Assembly (NCBI RefSeq): GCF_001512305.1
Contig: NZ_LNUT01000005.1
Location: 1,275,774 to 1,339,773, forward strand
Length of the DNA stretch: 64,000 nucleotides
Direction: 5' to 3'
From: Arthrobacter sp. EPSL27
GTDB lineage: Bacteria > Actinomycetota > Actinomycetes > Actinomycetales > Micrococcaceae
Shown here: piece after piece, positions 41,800 to 51,495 of the stretch
Layout: each line of letters starts with the position of its first letter
Position numbering within the stretch: position 1 is the stretch's first letter
Program-made: the position numbers and the translations under genes
Notes under the pieces: model-generated
What the model was told of the DNA's origin: nothing
Seen by the model: only the letters and a program-made list of their open reading frames with translations
Databases searched by the model: none

Positions 41800-43872
41800 C
41801 TAAACTTCCGCCACCGGGGCCGCGAACTGGGCCTCGTACAGCCGCGCATACGCCCCGCCGGCCTCCAGCAGTGACGCGTGCGTCCCCTGCTCCACGATGC
41901 GGCCGGCCTCCATCACCAGGATGAGGTCGGCGTCGCGGATGGTGGAGAGGCGGTGCGCAATGACGAACGAGGTCCGGTCGGACCGCAACGCGCTCATCGC
42001 TTTCTGCACCAGCACCTCGGTCCGGGTGTCCACAGACGACGTGGCCTCGTCCAGGATCAGCACGGACGGGCGGGCCAGGAACGCCCGGGCGATGGTCAGC
42101 AGCTGCTTCTCGCCCGCCGAGACGTTACCGCCCTCGTCGTCGAGCACCGTGTCGTAGCCCTGCGGCAGCGACTTCACGAACCGGTCCACGTACGTCGCCC
42201 TCGCCGCCTCCAGGATCTCCGCCTCCGACGCATCCGGCCGGCCGTAGGCGATGTTGTCCCGGATGGTCCCGCCGAACAGCCAGGTGTCCTGCAGCACCAT
42301 GCCCATCCGCGAGCGCAGCTCGTGCCGGGACATCAGGGCCACGTCCACGCCGTCGAGCGTGATCCGCCCGGCGTCGAGCTCGTAGAAGCGCATCATCAGG
42401 TTCACCAGGGTGGTCTTGCCCGCCCCGGTGGGCCCCACAATCGCCACGGTCTGCCCCGGCTCCGCCACCAAAGAAAGCGAGGAGATCAGCGGCTTGTCCG
42501 GCGAGTACGCGAAGGACACGTCCTCGAACACCAGCCGCCCGCGCGTCGTCTCAGGCTTCAGCGGCACATCCGGGTCGGTGAGCTGCTCCTCGGTGTCCAG
42601 CAGCTCGAACACCCGCTCGGCCGACGCCACCCCGGACTGCAGCAGGTTCGCCATCGAGCCCAGCTGGGCCAGCGGCTGGGTGAACTGCCGCGAGTACTGG
42701 ATGAACGCCTGCACATCGCCCAGCTGCATCGCCCCGGACGCCACCTGCAGGCCGCCCACCACGGCGATCCCCACATAGACCAGGTTCCCGATGAACGTCA
42801 TGGCCGGCATGATCAGCCCGGAAATGAACTGCGCGCCGAAGCTCGCCCGGTACAGCTCCGCGTTCTTCTGCCGGAACGTCTCCTCCACCTCGGCCTGCCG
42901 GCCGAACACCTTCACCAGCGCGTGCCCGGTGTACGTCTCCTCGATCTGGCCGTTCAGCTCGCCGGTGTTCTTCCACTGCGCCACGAACAGCTTCTGCGAG
43001 CGCTTGGCAATCAGCGCCGTCGTCACCAGGGTCAGCGGAATGGTCACCAGCGCGATGATCGCCAGCGTCGGCGAGAGGATCACCATCATCACCAGCACCC
43101 CGGCCACGGTCAGCAGCGAGGTGACCGCCTGGCTGATGGACTGCTGCAGGCTCTGGGAAATATTGTCGACGTCGTTGGTCACCCGGCTGAGCAGCTCGCC
43201 GCGCTGCACGGTGTCGAAATAGCGCAGCGGCAGCCGGTTGATCTTCGCCTCGATCCGCTCGCGCAGCCGGTACACGGTGCGCTGCACCACGCCGTTGAGG
43301 ATGTACGCCTGCATCCACATGAACGCCGACGCCAGCACGTACAGCGCCAGCGCCCACAGCAGCACCGAGGCCAGCGCCGCGAAGTCGATCCCGGCGCCGG
43401 GCGTCAGCGTCATGGCGCTGAGCATGTCCGCCTTCTGGGTTTCCCCCGCCGCCCGCAGCTGCGCGATCAGCTGCTCCTGGCTCACCCCGGCGGGCAGGTC
43501 CCGGGACACGACGCCGGCGAAGATCAGGTTGGTGCCCTCCCCCAGCAGCCGCGGCCCGATCACGGAGAACGTCACGCTCACGACGGCGAGGAGCAGCACC
43601 AGCGTCAGCCAGAGCCGCTCGGGGCGGAGTTCGCCCAGCAGCCGTTTCGCGGACGGGACGAAGTTCAGCGCCTTCTCGGCCGGGACGTTCATCCCGGCGA
43701 ACGGACCGCCGTGGCCGGGGCCGCCGCGCGGCCGCGGAATCCGCAGCGGGGCGTCCCTGCCGGCGCCCGGGGCGGCCAGGCCGGAGGCCGAAGGACCGGA
43801 GGTGGCGCCGCCGGTACCGCCGGCACCCGGGCCGCCGCCCGCCGTCGGCCGCTGGGATTCGACCTTGCTCAT
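41800..43872 (-). CDS. ABC exporter half-transporter with consensus ATPase site
   Basis: A 690-residue exporter half: a Gly/Pro-rich N-terminal tail (to about 65), six membrane helices (about 75-400) and an ATPase domain. Walker A GPTGAGKTT is near 479-487, the Q-loop in GMVLQDTWLFGG, signature NVSAGEKQ near 585 and a complete Walker B VLILDEATSSVD near 605 with the catalytic Glu. It overlaps the partner gene by 4 bp (43869-43872). The pair forms a heterodimer of the BmrCD/TM287-288 type, usually drug or lipid exporters. A decayed partial copy of this gene lies at 15237-15340. Confidence 0.92.
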   Translation of the reverse strand: MSKVESQRPTAGGGPGAGGTGGATSGPSASGLAAPGAGRDAPLRIPRPRGGPGHGGPFAGMNVPAEKALNFVPSAKRLLGELRPERLWLTLVLLLAVVSVTFSVIGPRLLGEGTNLIFAGVVSRDLPAGVSQEQLIAQLRAAGETQKADMLSAMTLTPGAGIDFAALASVLLWALALYVLASAFMWMQAYILNGVVQRTVYRLRERIEAKINRLPLRYFDTVQRGELLSRVTNDVDNISQSLQQSISQAVTSLLTVAGVLVMMVILSPTLAIIALVTIPLTLVTTALIAKRSQKLFVAQWKNTGELNGQIEETYTGHALVKVFGRQAEVEETFRQKNAELYRASFGAQFISGLIMPAMTFIGNLVYVGIAVVGGLQVASGAMQLGDVQAFIQYSRQFTQPLAQLGSMANLLQSGVASAERVFELLDTEEQLTDPDVPLKPETTRGRLVFEDVSFAYSPDKPLISSLSLVAEPGQTVAIVGPTGAGKTTLVNLMMRFYELDAGRITLDGVDVALMSRHELRSRMGMVLQDTWLFGGTIRDNIAYGRPDASEAEILEAARATYVDRFVKSLPQGYDTVLDDEGGNVSAGEKQLLTIARAFLARPSVLILDEATSSVDTRTEVLVQKAMSALRSDRTSFVIAHRLSTIRDADLILVMEAGRIVEQGTHASLLEAGGAYARLYEAQFAAPVAEV

Positions 43873-45605
43873 GCCGCCTCCTCCGCCGCCAGCTGGGAGT
43901 TCACAATCTCCCGGTACGTCTCCGAGGTCTCCAGCAGCTCCCGGTGCGTGCCGTGCGCCACGATCCTGCCGTCGTCGAGCACCAGGATCTGGTCCGCGTC
44001 CACAATGCTGGAGACCCGCTGCGCGATGATCACCAGGGTGGCCCCGGCGGTGTGCTGCTTGAGCGCCTGCCGCAGCCGGGCGTCCGTGGCGGTGTCCAGC
44101 GAGGAAAACGAGTCGTCAAAGATGTACAGCTCGGGCCGTTTCACCAGCGCCCGGGCAATGGCGATCCGCTGCCGCTGTCCGCCGGAGACGTTGGTGCCGC
44201 CCTGCGAGATGGGCGCGTCCAGCCCGCCCTCCATGGCGCGGACAAAGTCCTCGGCCTGCGCGATGGCCAGCGCCCGCCAGAGTTCGTCCTCGGTGGCGTC
44301 GGGTTTGCCGTAGAGCAGGTTGCTGCGGACCGTGCCGGAGAACAGGTAGGGCTTCTGCGGGACCAGGCCGATGTGCCCCCAGAGCAGGTCCGGGTGCAGC
44401 TGGCGGACGTCCACACCGTCGATCAGCACCGTGCCGGAAGTGGCGTCGAACAGCCGCGGCATGAGGTTCACCAGGGTGGTCTTGCCCGACCCGGTGGAGC
44501 CGATGATCGCCGTCGTCTGCCCGGCGCGGGCGGTGAAGCTGACATCGGAGAGGACCGGCGCCTCAGCACCCGGGTAGGCGAACCCGACGTCGCGCATTTC
44601 CAGTTCGCCGCGGGCGGCGCCGGCGAGGCTGACCGGCTGCGCGGGCGGCCGGACGCTGGACTCGGTGCCCAGCACCGCGCCGATCCGGTCCGCGGAGACG
44701 GCGGCGCGCGGGATCATGATGGCCATGAACGTGGCCATCATGACGGACATCAGGATCTGCATGAGGTAACTCAGGAACGCGATCATGGTGCCCACCTGCA
44801 TGGACCCGTCCTCGATCCGGAACGCGCCGAACCAGATCACCGCCACGGAGGAGACGTTCAGCACCAGCATCACGGTGGGGAACGCGAGCGCCATCAGCCG
44901 GCCGGCGCGCAGCGCGGTGTCCGTGACGTCCTCGTTGGCGCGGCCGAACCGGGCGGTTTCGATGTCCTCGCGGACGAACGCGCGGACCACGCGGATGCCG
45001 GTGAGCTGTTCGCGGAGCACCCGGTTGACCGTGTCGATCCGGGTCTGCATCAGCCGGAACAGCGGCACCATCCGGGAGATGATGAGCCATACCGCCAGCA
45101 TCAGCACGGGGACGCTGACGGCGATCAGCCAGGACAGCTGCAGGTCCTGCCGGACGGCCATGATGACGCCGCCGATGCTCAGCATGGGCGCGGTGACCAT
45201 GAGCGTGGCGGACATGAGCACCAGCTGCTGGACCTGCTGGACGTCGTTGGTGGAGCGGGTGATCAGGCTGGGCGCGCCGAACCGGGACACTTCCTGCTCG
45301 GAGAATTCCGCCACCCGGGTGAACACCGCCCCGCGCACGTCCCGGCCCATCGCCATCGCGGCGTTCGCACCGAAGTACACGGCGGCGATGGTGCAGACGA
45401 TCTGCAGCAGCGTGACCAGCAGCATCACCCCGCCGGTGCGCAGGATGTAGTCCGTGTCCCCGCGCGCCACGCCCTGGTCGATGATGTCCGCATTCAGGGT
45501 GGGCAGGTACAGCGAGGCGATGGAGGCGGCCAGCTGGAAGACGACGACGGCGAGCAGCAGCCCGCGCTGCGGCCGCAGGTATTCGACGAGCAGTTTCCAG
45601 AGCAT
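43869..45605 (-). CDS. ABC exporter half-transporter with degenerate Walker B
   Basis: A 578-residue exporter half with six membrane helices (about 15-320) and an ATPase domain: Walker A GSTGSGKTT near 368-376, signature NVSGGQRQ, and Walker B IFDDSFSSLD near 494-503, where the catalytic Glu is replaced by Asp. This marks the non-hydrolysing site of heterodimeric exporters; its partner (41800-43872) is intact in Walker B. It is the first gene of the two-gene operon. The substrate is not predictable. Confidence 0.92.
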   Translation of the reverse strand: MLWKLLVEYLRPQRGLLLAVVVFQLAASIASLYLPTLNADIIDQGVARGDTDYILRTGGVMLLVTLLQIVCTIAAVYFGANAAMAMGRDVRGAVFTRVAEFSEQEVSRFGAPSLITRSTNDVQQVQQLVLMSATLMVTAPMLSIGGVIMAVRQDLQLSWLIAVSVPVLMLAVWLIISRMVPLFRLMQTRIDTVNRVLREQLTGIRVVRAFVREDIETARFGRANEDVTDTALRAGRLMALAFPTVMLVLNVSSVAVIWFGAFRIEDGSMQVGTMIAFLSYLMQILMSVMMATFMAIMIPRAAVSADRIGAVLGTESSVRPPAQPVSLAGAARGELEMRDVGFAYPGAEAPVLSDVSFTARAGQTTAIIGSTGSGKTTLVNLMPRLFDATSGTVLIDGVDVRQLHPDLLWGHIGLVPQKPYLFSGTVRSNLLYGKPDATEDELWRALAIAQAEDFVRAMEGGLDAPISQGGTNVSGGQRQRIAIARALVKRPELYIFDDSFSSLDTATDARLRQALKQHTAGATLVIIAQRVSSIVDADQILVLDDGRIVAHGTHRELLETSETYREIVNSQLAAEEAA

Positions 45606-45786
45606 CCGTACTCCCAGCCACGGGTTCCGCCGAGTAATCCGAAGGTCAGTTTACGTCCGGGGGCCGGGTTGGGAACGGGTTCCTCTCAGGGCGGACCCGT
45701 GGCGGGCGCCGAGCGGGGCCCGGTTTGGCAGCGTCGCTCTATGAAAACCACTGTCGATCGGGCGCACCAGGGTGAACAATGACGGG

Positions 45787-46008
45787 ATGAAGACAATCGA
45801 GTGGTGGCCGAATCTAGACTCCGAGGCACAGGCGTGGCTGATTGCGAACAATGGCGACGTCATTCCCCCGGACGTGGTGGACAAGATCGCGGCCGCCGGC
45901 GGCGTTGCGACACCTGGCGCCTGGTGGCTCGGTGAGCAAGGACCCGAGGGTATTTACCTTTCCGACGAGGCAGTCGATTGGATCGAGACGACAGCCAACG
46001 GCGAATGA
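45787..46008 (+). CDS. Small hypothetical protein (MKTIEWWPNL-type)
   Basis: A 73-residue acidic, Trp-rich protein (IEWWPNLDSEAQAWL; GAWWLGEQGPEGIYLSDEAVDWIE) with no membrane segment. The sequence has the look of a compact conserved domain and good codon usage, which supports a real gene, but I recognise no function. The ATG at 45787 is preferred; a GTG at 45772 is also in frame. It diverges from the ABC exporter operon. Confidence 0.55.
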   Translation: MKTIEWWPNLDSEAQAWLIANNGDVIPPDVVDKIAAAGGVATPGAWWLGEQGPEGIYLSDEAVDWIETTANGE

Positions 46009-46040
46009 ACTCAGGAGCGCGGGGCCCATGAGTGAAGCAT

Positions 46041-46628
46041 CTAGGTCGGGTTGATGATCACGGAGTCTGCGCCACACGTGAGCCGGAGGCGCCCGTCCAG
46101 ATCGACAAGGTGGCAGTCCCGGTCCTTGACTCGCGGGAAACCAGCCAGATCGTCAGCTTGACGGTTCATGACGTAGTGAAACCGGTCGTACTTGGTATAG
46201 ATCACCACGACGTCGCCATCGAAGCCGTCCTGGGTCACGAGTACGGATTGGCCGGTGGCGGCTGTCAGTTCGACGTCGTCACCGATACCCATAGCGGCTA
46301 GAAAGGCGAAAAAAACGACCACTGCCGAATACGGCGCCGCGAGGATGGCGACAGCGCAGGCTGCCCAGCCCACGCTTCGCCTCAGCCGTCGTCTGCGGAT
46401 GCGGCCGATCAGCGCGGAGGCAAGCAGGATCGAGCCCACGGCGCCTCCCAGCAGACTCACCAGCTGAATCCATCCAGTTATCGCGGAGCCGGAAACACCT
46501 TGGTAGAAGAACACGACCTGCCGGCCAGCGGAGTCCTGGGCGGGAACGGCCCAAATTGCCGTTGCCCACCAGAAGGCGAGAACGCCCAGGGCAATAAGCG
46601 CCGCGCCCCAGGCTTCACGCCGCGTCAT
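46041..46628 (-). CDS. Membrane protein of unknown function, about 195 residues
   Basis: From the start used here (46626-46628, MTRREAW) the protein has three hydrophobic helices (about 7-28, 45-70 and 82-108), then a soluble C-terminal domain of about 85 residues with two cysteines (DRDCHLVDL, RLTCGAD). Another ATG at 46713-46715 would add 29 mainly acidic residues; neither has a clear ribosome site. No family recognised. It is transcribed away from the acetyltransferase at 46877. Confidence 0.5.
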   Translation of the reverse strand: MTRREAWGAALIALGVLAFWWATAIWAVPAQDSAGRQVVFFYQGVSGSAITGWIQLVSLLGGAVGSILLASALIGRIRRRRLRRSVGWAACAVAILAAPYSAVVVFFAFLAAMGIGDDVELTAATGQSVLVTQDGFDGDVVVIYTKYDRFHYVMNRQADDLAGFPRVKDRDCHLVDLDGRLRLTCGADSVIINPT

Positions 46629-46876
46629 TCGTCGTCCGCCTGGGACGGAATCGGAACAAAGATCAGTTTCGTGCTCCCCCAAGTCAGCAGTTTCTTCTTC
46701 GCCGATCTTAGCCATGAGTTGGCCAAGCCCCGGTTCAGAGGTTGTCAGCCCACAAGTGCTCCGAGGTCTCACACAGCGCTGACGAATGCCAACCTCCAGC
46801 CTGTGCCAGTGTTCGACTTGAGGCGTGACCGTGGATGATCAGCCCAGGCCCTGCAGCGAGATGGGAGACTACGTGG

Positions 46877-47389
46877 ATGATTCGTGCTCTGAACTTACCC
46901 GTTCCCCTCCAAGTAAAAGCCCGGGAGTTCACCCTGCGCAGAGCCATCGACGACGACCTTAGCGCGCTGATGCGCCTGCTTGCGGACGACCCCATTAGCG
47001 CAGCGAGGGGAGATCAGGCCGACAACTCTGACACCGCCGCCTACCAGTCCGCGTTGACGGAGATAGTCGCAGATCCAGCCAACGAGCTCCTCGTCGTCGT
47101 CAACGAAGCAAACGAATCCATAGCGACCATGCAGCTCACCCGCATCCCTGGCATGGCCCGGCGGGGGTCTACCCGGCTTCTGGTTGAAGCCGTCCGGGTT
47201 CGCAGTGACACCAGGTCAGCAGGTGTCGGATCTGCCATGATGCGCTGGGTCACCGACAGTGCAGCCCCCGCGATGGCAGCGTCGCTGGTCCAACTCACTT
47301 CCGACGAGGCACGTCAGGACGCCCACCGGTTTTACGAGCGACTGGGATTCGTTGGATCGCACCGCGGTTTTAAGTACACGGTGGGATAG
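46877..47389 (+). CDS. GNAT-family N-acetyltransferase
   Basis: A 170-residue acetyl-CoA-dependent acetyltransferase. The N-terminal LRRAIDDDLSALMRLLADD, the beta-4 strand VRVRSDTRSAGVGSAMM (acetyl-CoA pyrophosphate loop of the form R/QxxGxG/A) and the final HRFYERLGFVGSHRGFKY are typical of the superfamily. The ATG at 46877 has GGGAG 9 bp upstream. Small GNATs of this form often modify amines, peptides or antibiotics; the acceptor cannot be predicted. No operon partner. Confidence 0.85.
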   Translation: MIRALNLPVPLQVKAREFTLRRAIDDDLSALMRLLADDPISAARGDQADNSDTAAYQSALTEIVADPANELLVVVNEANESIATMQLTRIPGMARRGSTRLLVEAVRVRSDTRSAGVGSAMMRWVTDSAAPAMAASLVQLTSDEARQDAHRFYERLGFVGSHRGFKYTVG

Positions 47390-47570
47390 ATCCGCCACCC
47401 ACTTCACCCGTCATCTATGCTCGCGTGGGCAGGGATCCTCCGCATGGCTACAGGCGCTGGTTGCCCTTGAAGACGGGTTCGGTATCGGTTTTACTGTTGG
47501 CAGTAGCGGCTGGAGTTCGTGGCTGGTGGTTTCCGGCGCTGAGACTGAACCACAAGTGGAGGGCCCGAAC

Positions 47571-48256
47571 ATGGACATGCTGAACAACGAAGAGATCGCC
47601 AAGGCCGGCCTGGCCGACTGGCGCAAGTTGGCCCAAGGACTACACGCGCGCTATCTAGTCGATGACTTCGGCGTCGGTGCCCGATTCATCACGGCGGTAG
47701 GCGAGGCGGGAGATGCGCTTGGACATTTCCCGACCGTGTCGATCGGGAAAGGCTACGTTGACCTCAAGATTGTCAGCGCCGACGCCGTCTACCGCGACGG
47801 CGAGGGCACGGAACACATCGTCGAATGGGTGACCCGGCAGGACGTCGACCTCGCGCACCGGATCAGTAAGATCGCCGTCGAGCACGAAATCGGCGCCAAC
47901 CCTGCCGCGGTCAGTGTTGTCGAACTTGGTCTCGATACGTCCCGCTCTGCGACCATCGCGCCGGTGTGGGCTGCCCTGCTGACCGGGGACGCCGAGGCCC
48001 AAGGACACGGATCGCCCAGTGACGAAATCAGGGACGCCACCGGGCGTGTACCGAACCTGTGGTTTGGGAATGCCGGGGGCAAGAGCGGCCGAGCCAGCGG
48101 TTCCACGTCGAGGTCTACGTGGCGGCCGAAGTCGTCCAGCAGCGAATCGCCGCTGCCGTCGCCGCGGGCGGGACCGTAGTCGATGACAGCGGCTCACCAT
48201 CGCTCACCGTGATCGCCGACCAAGACGGCAACACCGGAGTTCTGTGCGTCGCCTAG
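47571..48256 (+). pseudogene. Frameshifted pterin-dehydratase-like/VOC fusion gene
   Basis: The frame from ATG 47571 (GGAGGG in front) encodes a pterin-4a-carbinolamine-dehydratase-like domain (GHFPTVSIGKGYVDLKI, then VTRQDVDLAHRISKIA) and the first part of a glyoxalase-like domain, up to VPNLWFGNA at about 48070. The second part of that domain (QERPSQRFHVEVYV to GNTGVLCVA) continues in another frame to 48256. The switch falls at a run of five G near 48073-48078 and needs a net +1 or -2 change. The intact protein would be about 228 residues, the normal length of this actinobacterial family. The catalytic HHP is HFP here. It is either a pseudogene or carries a sequencing error. Confidence 0.75.
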
Positions 48257-48382
48257 TCCCCCCGCTACATCCTGTCTTGACGTCTATTCGACGCGTCCTT
48301 AAGACGACCCTGCGGAGAGCGGGCTAACCACCTCCCGTTGACGTACCCCGCCGGGACCATCCGGCCGTGTCTGAGGGGGCTG

Positions 48383-49033
48383 TTAGACCAAAGCTCCGGC
48401 GATCACCGAGCCGGCCGCGAGCAAACCAACTATGATCACAGGCGCGTTCCACCTAGAGACAACGGCCTCATGGGTGGAGCTGAATCCGGCGGCGCGGGCT
48501 TCCTGCCAGGCGGCGACGATGGCATCACATCCGGTCTTCGTCTCCGGCTGGCTGATCCGTTCGTTACTCGGAAGTGCGGCGAACGGACGGCTCTTAAGGT
48601 CCACTTGGTGCTGGAATCCGGAGCCGAATGCCGACGGCGGTGTCGGCGCGCCCCAGCTCACGTACTTTTTGCCGGCCGCCCAGATAAGCGCGGTGAACCG
48701 GACCTCGATGTCCGTGGCGGCACCAAACGGTATCCGGTGGTCGCTCCAACCATTGACCACCTCAAATCCGGAGCTGTCGACACGTAGGCAGGGCCGCCAC
48801 TGTGACACGTAGGCAACCCAGGACAGAAGAGCCAGCCAAGGTGCAGCGCGCGCCGCGGAATCGAGATCTCCGGCAGCCAACAACCACGTCAGAGTCCCGG
48901 CGGCGCACATCCACACGCCCGCAGCAACCGGTCGGGCCGATGCAGGCCGGTGGGTTACGGTCGGAGGCGCCGTCGCAGGACCCGAGCTGCCAGGTGCCTG
49001 TCCCCTGATCGGGCCCCTATTCGATGTCTGCAA
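48383..49033 (-). CDS. PH-domain-like membrane protein
   Basis: A 216-residue protein with a Pro/Ser-rich N-terminal tail (to about 35), two hydrophobic helices (about 38-55 and 62-77), a domain resembling the bacterial PH domain of 'low molecular weight antigen 6' proteins (RVDSSGFEVVNGWSDHRIPF near 85-105, then DIEVRFTAL), and a C-terminal helix near 197-215. Such proteins are common in actinobacteria; the role is unknown. It stands alone between the frameshifted gene and the acetyltransferase at 49290. Confidence 0.6.
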   Translation of the reverse strand: MQTSNRGPIRGQAPGSSGPATAPPTVTHRPASARPVAAGVWMCAAGTLTWLLAAGDLDSAARAAPWLALLSWVAYVSQWRPCLRVDSSGFEVVNGWSDHRIPFGAATDIEVRFTALIWAAGKKYVSWGAPTPPSAFGSGFQHQVDLKSRPFAALPSNERISQPETKTGCDAIVAAWQEARAAGFSSTHEAVVSRWNAPVIIVGLLAAGSVIAGALV

Positions 49034-49289
49034 TGGTCCCCCTCCATGCCCGGGCGTCCTCCCGATGAGAGAAACCTACCCCAGCGAATCATGGTGTGCC
49101 CGGAAGTGTCCCGCCGAAGGGTCCTTTAGCGGCCGCGCCAAGAACCGGGCAAACGAGCCCACGCCGCGTGCTAAATGGTGGGTCGAGTCCGGTAAGACGT
49201 CTACCGGCCCAAGACGCCCGGTGAACAACCGGCTTACGGGCGGTCTGCAGTTGAGCCGCCATCAAGTGCGGTCACCATATGATCCATTG

Positions 49290-49796
49290 GTGACCGCCCG
49301 AATCCGCTTCGCGACACCGGCCGACTACGCCGCAGTCGAGACGATCGAAAACGCTGCCGATCGGCTTCTCATTGATTGGCTGCTTCCTGAGAAGTGGCCG
49401 CCGGCCCCGTCCGGCGCTTCGAGAGCGTCAGAGCCCGGATACATCCTGGTCGCTGAAGCGACCGACACAGGCGCTGTCGTGGGTTTCGTGCACGTCATTG
49501 AATCAGACAAGATTGCCCATCTAGAGCAACTTTCGGTCTTACCCGAATATGGTCGTCGCGGATATGGGCGCATGCTGGTTGACGCCGCGAAGGAAGAGGC
49601 CCGCGGACGGGGGCATACCCGGTTGACCCTGCGTACGTATGCCGATGTCCCCTGGAATGCGCCTTTCTACTCGAGAGCCGGTTTTGCGGAAGAGGCCCCT
49701 TCGACTGACTTCCACCGCAAACTGGTCCATGTTGAAGACGGCCTCGAGCTTGCCAGGTACGGGCGTCGCGTACAGATGGTCGCAGTGCTGGAGTAG
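49290..49796 (+). CDS. GNAT-family N-acetyltransferase
   Basis: A 168-residue acetyltransferase. The acetyl-CoA loop is LEQLSVLPEYGRRGYGRMLVDAA (read as strand plus RRGYGR), followed by LTLRTYADVPWNAPFYSRAGF, the usual C-terminal half. It begins with GTG at 49290; the open frame upstream to 49065 has unusual composition and no homology to the family, so it is excluded. The acceptor is unknown. It has no operon partner: the 256 bp before it and the 151 bp after it contain no gene. Confidence 0.85.
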   Translation: MTARIRFATPADYAAVETIENAADRLLIDWLLPEKWPPAPSGASRASEPGYILVAEATDTGAVVGFVHVIESDKIAHLEQLSVLPEYGRRGYGRMLVDAAKEEARGRGHTRLTLRTYADVPWNAPFYSRAGFAEEAPSTDFHRKLVHVEDGLELARYGRRVQMVAVLE

Positions 49797-49947
49797 TTCC
49801 GGCCCATCCGTCCAGAGCCCGCTGAACGATCCCCTACGGCCGCCGTCGTCACGCGACGCGCCGCTTCAAGGCGTGAGGAACAGTCTCAGCCGTGATGGCC
49901 CACACTGTCCTAGAGGAACGGATGGATACTCTGGGGGCGAATATCAC

Positions 49948-50787
49948 GTGACGACCATTGGCGCCGACCGACGGGGCACTGGCAATTGGGCCGGCGTCGG
50001 CCGCCCGTACTCACAGAGCTTTGCGCACTTATGCGCCGGGGCAATTGTGCCGTTGCTGGACGCGGCAGAAGCGGTCTTAGGCAGACTCGCAGGTTGCCGT
50101 TTGGCGGACGTGGGGTGCGGAACCGGGAACCTCACGGCCCTCGCCATTGGGCGGGGTGCTGAGGTGACCGGCGTCGATCCCGACGTCGGGATGCTCGCCT
50201 TGGCCCGTGAAATGGCGCCGCAGGCAGACCTGCTCGTGGGGGCTGTCCCGGCCCTGCCTCTTGCCCCGGCTACTTTTGACGCGGTGATGGCAAATTTCGT
50301 CGTCAATCACGTGGGCGACCCCCGAGCTGCCGTGACTGACCTCAAGCGGGTCTGCCGGCCGGGTGGCGTCGTCGCTGTGACGATCTGGCCCTCCGAACTC
50401 TCGGCCATAAACGAGCTGTGGTCGGACGTGGTGGAAGCCAGCGGGGCAGTTGCCGTGGCGCAGCAGCGACTGCCCGCGGATAAGGACTTTGGCCGCACCG
50501 AGCAGGGATTGCGTGAACTGCTTGTGGGTGCCGGGCTGGACGAGGTGCAGACGGAGACACTCGCTTGGGACTTCGCCATCGCTGCTGAGGATCTGTGGGC
50601 CGGCCCGGCGGGCGGCGTCGGTGGAATCGGCAAGATCGTCACCAGCCAGTCGCCGTCGATGCAGTCCGCAATGCGGCAGGAATACTTGCGCCTTGTCGCG
50701 CCGATGACCAGCGGCGGAGAAGTGGTGTTCCCTGCCGTTGCCCTGCTCGGCCTTGGGCGGGCCCCTCAGCCGGAGCCGCGTGGGTGA
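49948..50787 (+). CDS. SAM-dependent methyltransferase (class I)
   Basis: A 279-residue methyltransferase. Motif I LADVGCGTGNLT is near residues 52-63, the acidic residue of motif II in VTGVDPDVGML, and motif IV in FDAVMANFVVNHV; after that comes LKRVCRPGGVVAVTIW. These match the UbiE/BioC-like group that methylates small molecules. The GTG start at 49948 follows GGGGGCGA. The longer open frame upstream overlaps the acetyltransferase in another frame and is rejected. The substrate is unknown. Confidence 0.85.
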   Translation: MTTIGADRRGTGNWAGVGRPYSQSFAHLCAGAIVPLLDAAEAVLGRLAGCRLADVGCGTGNLTALAIGRGAEVTGVDPDVGMLALAREMAPQADLLVGAVPALPLAPATFDAVMANFVVNHVGDPRAAVTDLKRVCRPGGVVAVTIWPSELSAINELWSDVVEASGAVAVAQQRLPADKDFGRTEQGLRELLVGAGLDEVQTETLAWDFAIAAEDLWAGPAGGVGGIGKIVTSQSPSMQSAMRQEYLRLVAPMTSGGEVVFPAVALLGLGRAPQPEPRG

Positions 50788-50865
50788 CGGCATCAGCATG
50801 ACCAGCCTCATTGACCGTATGATCCCGGCAGGGCAGGCTGTGAGGACATCGACGACGGGGACACG

Positions 50866-51420
50866 ATGACATACCGCCACATGTGGGCCGCCATAGCGCT
50901 GGTGCTTGGGTTCGCTCTTTCCGGGTGTCAGCCTGCTGCCCGTTCAGAGACGGTCGAATCCTCCGCAGCAAGTGAGCCCAGCCCCTCATCCTCTGAACTC
51001 ACGGCGATCATCCAGGCTGCTGTTGAGGACCGCAACGGCACCGTCCTGGACACTCCCCCGGCTCCACGGCTCGCCGAGACGCAGGCGACGGCGGCGTACC
51101 TGGCCAAGCTTGCGCGCGACCTTCCAGTGGTGGCCCGGTCAAAGGCCGGATTCAAATCAAAGGGTTTTTGGTACACGGACTTTTCGACGGAAATCACGGT
51201 GGAATCCGTGGAGGTGGCCGGGTCGACGGCGAGCGTCCATTTCAACGAAGTGACCGAGGAGCACCAAGCCTCGGCGGCGAACGGGCCCAGCAGCGTCCCC
51301 TCGGTCTACGCGGTTCCGCAGCTCGCCACGTTCCGGGCGTCCGCGGATGGGTGGCAGCTGGACAGCATCGTCCCCTCCTTTGAAGGGGGCGGCTTGCCGA
51401 TGTCCATGGTTGGAGGATGA
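50866..51420 (+). CDS. Secreted lipoprotein of unknown function
   Basis: A 184-residue lipoprotein. The signal peptide has a hydrophobic core (AAIALVLGFAL) and lipobox LSGC with Cys21. A Ser/Glu-rich linker (to about 45) is followed by a mixed alpha/beta domain containing SKGFWYTDFSTEITVESVEV and NEVTEEHQASA, which may be a small NTF2-like or beta-sandwich fold. No family can be named. It is convergent with the anti-sigma gene, 75 bp apart. Confidence 0.65.
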   Translation: MTYRHMWAAIALVLGFALSGCQPAARSETVESSAASEPSPSSSELTAIIQAAVEDRNGTVLDTPPAPRLAETQATAAYLAKLARDLPVVARSKAGFKSKGFWYTDFSTEITVESVEVAGSTASVHFNEVTEEHQASAANGPSSVPSVYAVPQLATFRASADGWQLDSIVPSFEGGGLPMSMVGG

Positions 51421-51495
51421 GGTCTGAAGATCCTCAGCAGGGCACAGGGCGCCGGCTGGTACTGTCTTTCGCCGAAGCCCTGCTTCGCCAGGAGG

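Noticed and set aside
41878..44313. 811-codon open frame on the plus strand across the two exporter genes
   Set aside because: Antisense shadow; His/Arg/Gln-rich composition and no domain.
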